Below, one piece after another: positions 19,663-20,547 of a DNA stretch of 20,547 bases. This stretch comes from a virus: positions 1 through 20,547 of IMG/VR virus record IMGVR_UViG_3300006030_000146, one strand, 5' to 3'. The notes under the pieces were generated by a model. It had not been told where the DNA came from. It ran no database searches and was given only the letters and a program-made list of their open reading frames with translations. Position 1 is the first letter of the stretch, and every line of letters begins with the position of its first letter. The position numbers and the translations under genes were made by a program.

Positions 19663-20547
19663 TCAGCCGTTACCGCGAGGTAGTGTCAACGCCGAGCGCG
19701 CGGCGGCCAAGTCCGTTCTCTGTGTGGCCAGAACGGCGCGCTCAGCGGCCAATGGCCCGCGAGACAACGTACGATATTCTACTGGCCCCACCGTTGACGG
19801 GTTTTTGAAGGGCTGCCCGCCCCATCCGAAGGGCGCCGTGAAACCCTGCGCCCACCGCGCTTGGACAAAATCTTGAGTGCGAACGCCTTGGCCTTCTTCC
19901 GCCGTCGTAGATCCGGCGACCGGCGTGAAATCCCCCGTTGCCGCAGACACCCACGATGCTCCTGACGTGATCAACCGACGGGCATTGCCGCTAAGCGCGG
20001 CGCTCGCGCTCGCGGCATAACAAGTGCCGATGTCGTACGCTGTGGGCGCGGCACTCGCTTTGATGTCGGCAGTGCCATTGAAGGCGCAGTTCAGAAGGCG
20101 CGCGATGGTCGGGCCAGTCGTAACGAAATACACCGCCTCATCCACGCCTGCGTTGGTGAAGCCGCAGTTCACGAGATTCAGGGTCACGCTAGCTTGGTCG
20201 CAACGCACTTGCGAGTATCCACCGTCGAGGACGGTGCCTACCAGGGTGATTTCACAACCCCCCGTGTTTGAATTCGTATCGATAGCGTTGTGCGTGTTCG
20301 CGGACGCTGCGGGGTTGTGCTTGATGTAGGCGCCCATCGCGCGAACGAATCCCGACCGCGGGGAGATGACGACATTCGAGGTCTTATCCGCCGCGCCTAA
20401 CAAGGCATCGATGAGATAGAGCCCATTTGCCACCGTGCCCGAGCCTGCATAGCTGACGTACGAACCGACGCCGCTAGGCGTTTCGGACAGCGATTCCAAA
20501 ATGAGATTGTGGCTTACAAAACCGTTGGAGAACATGGTGCCGGCGCT
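19663..20547 (-). CDS. beta-helix-like virion protein, 3' part
   Basis: The frame remains open to the window edge; the Met at 20535 is probably internal, so the 5' part is missing. At least 294 residues are visible. The middle consists of short repeated strands with Asn and small residues (CEITLVGTVLDGGYSQVRC, VTLNLVNCGFTNAG, ARLLNCAFNGTADI), the look of a right-handed parallel beta helix as in tailspikes and decoration proteins. The C-terminal 60 residues are Arg/Ala-rich and helical (SRGPLAAERAVLATQR). Being first in the visible late operon, before the adaptor, it may be a head fibre, decoration or tailspike protein. No polysaccharide-cleaving active site can be named. Confidence 0.7.
   Translation of the reverse strand, partial: SAGTMFSNGFVSHNLILESLSETPSGVGSYVSYAGSGTVANGLYLIDALLGAADKTSNVVISPRSGFVRAMGAYIKHNPAASANTHNAIDTNSNTGGCEITLVGTVLDGGYSQVRCDQASVTLNLVNCGFTNAGVDEAVYFVTTGPTIARLLNCAFNGTADIKASAAPTAYDIGTCYAASASAALSGNARRLITSGASWVSAATGDFTPVAGSTTAEEGQGVRTQDFVQARWAQGFTAPFGWGGQPFKNPSTVGPVEYRTLSRGPLAAERAVLATQRTDLAAARSALTLPRGNG

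Noticed and set aside
1-20547. tRNA genes, CRISPR arrays, insertion sequences, integrase or attachment sites
   Set aside because: I saw no cloverleaf-like sequence, regularly spaced repeats, transposase motifs or tyrosine/serine recombinase motifs on either strand; genes fill nearly all of the window.

Overview
The window is a stretch of a tailed-phage (or prophage) genome from a GC-rich host. There are no bacterial housekeeping genes. Genes are packed end to end, mostly with 1-4 base ATGA/GTGA overlaps, and most products belong to phage families. The virion genes are of podovirus type: tail adaptor, beta-propeller-like nozzle, three ejection-type proteins and no long tail tape measure. The replication genes are a DUF2800-DUF2815-PolA-VRR_NUC-SNF2 set. 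The whole recalls Burkholderia/Bordetella podoviruses such as BcepC6B, but that comparison is from memory and was not computed. No integrase, repressor, terminase, portal, capsid, tRNA or CRISPR is visible; the capsid-side genes presumably lie beyond the right edge.

Left half, + strand (2-9148), the early/replication operon. It starts with the 3' part of a Cas4-like DUF2800 nuclease with an Fe-S cysteine cluster. A small helical protein and a DUF2815 ssDNA-binding-like protein follow, then a perfect 12-bp hairpin and two unknown small genes. Next is a family A DNA polymerase with an intact proofreading domain but unusual residues in motifs A, B and C. After it come two tiny zinc-binding-type proteins, an AT-rich HNH-AP2 homing endonuclease, a VRR_NUC nuclease, and a run of small phage proteins, some Cys/His-rich. 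Three mini-genes too short for routine ORF calling follow, two of them single membrane spans. A SNF2-type helicase, a Cys/His protein and a small membrane protein close the operon.

Right half, - strand (20547-9042), the late operon, read right to left. It encodes a beta-helix-like virion protein (incomplete), tail adaptor, tail nozzle, tail fibre with HxH motifs, a possible fibre-associated protein, a conserved Cys protein, a GNAT-like protein and three ejection-type proteins (263, 683 and 634 aa). The lysis cassette follows: a 25-aa membrane peptide, a T4-type lysozyme, a 69-aa one-span holin candidate, a 63-aa unknown, Rz, and Rz1 overlapping Rz.

The two operons converge and overlap at 9042-9148, so the end of the early operon is antisense to the end of Rz1. 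In outline, the + strand genes would replicate, repair and recombine phage DNA, and the - strand genes build the tail, deliver DNA and lyse the cell. The points most worth a second look are the polymerase active site, the shared acidic C-terminal motif of the DUF2800 and DUF2815 proteins, the cluster of mini-genes at 7174-7453, and the two competing holin candidates around the endolysin.
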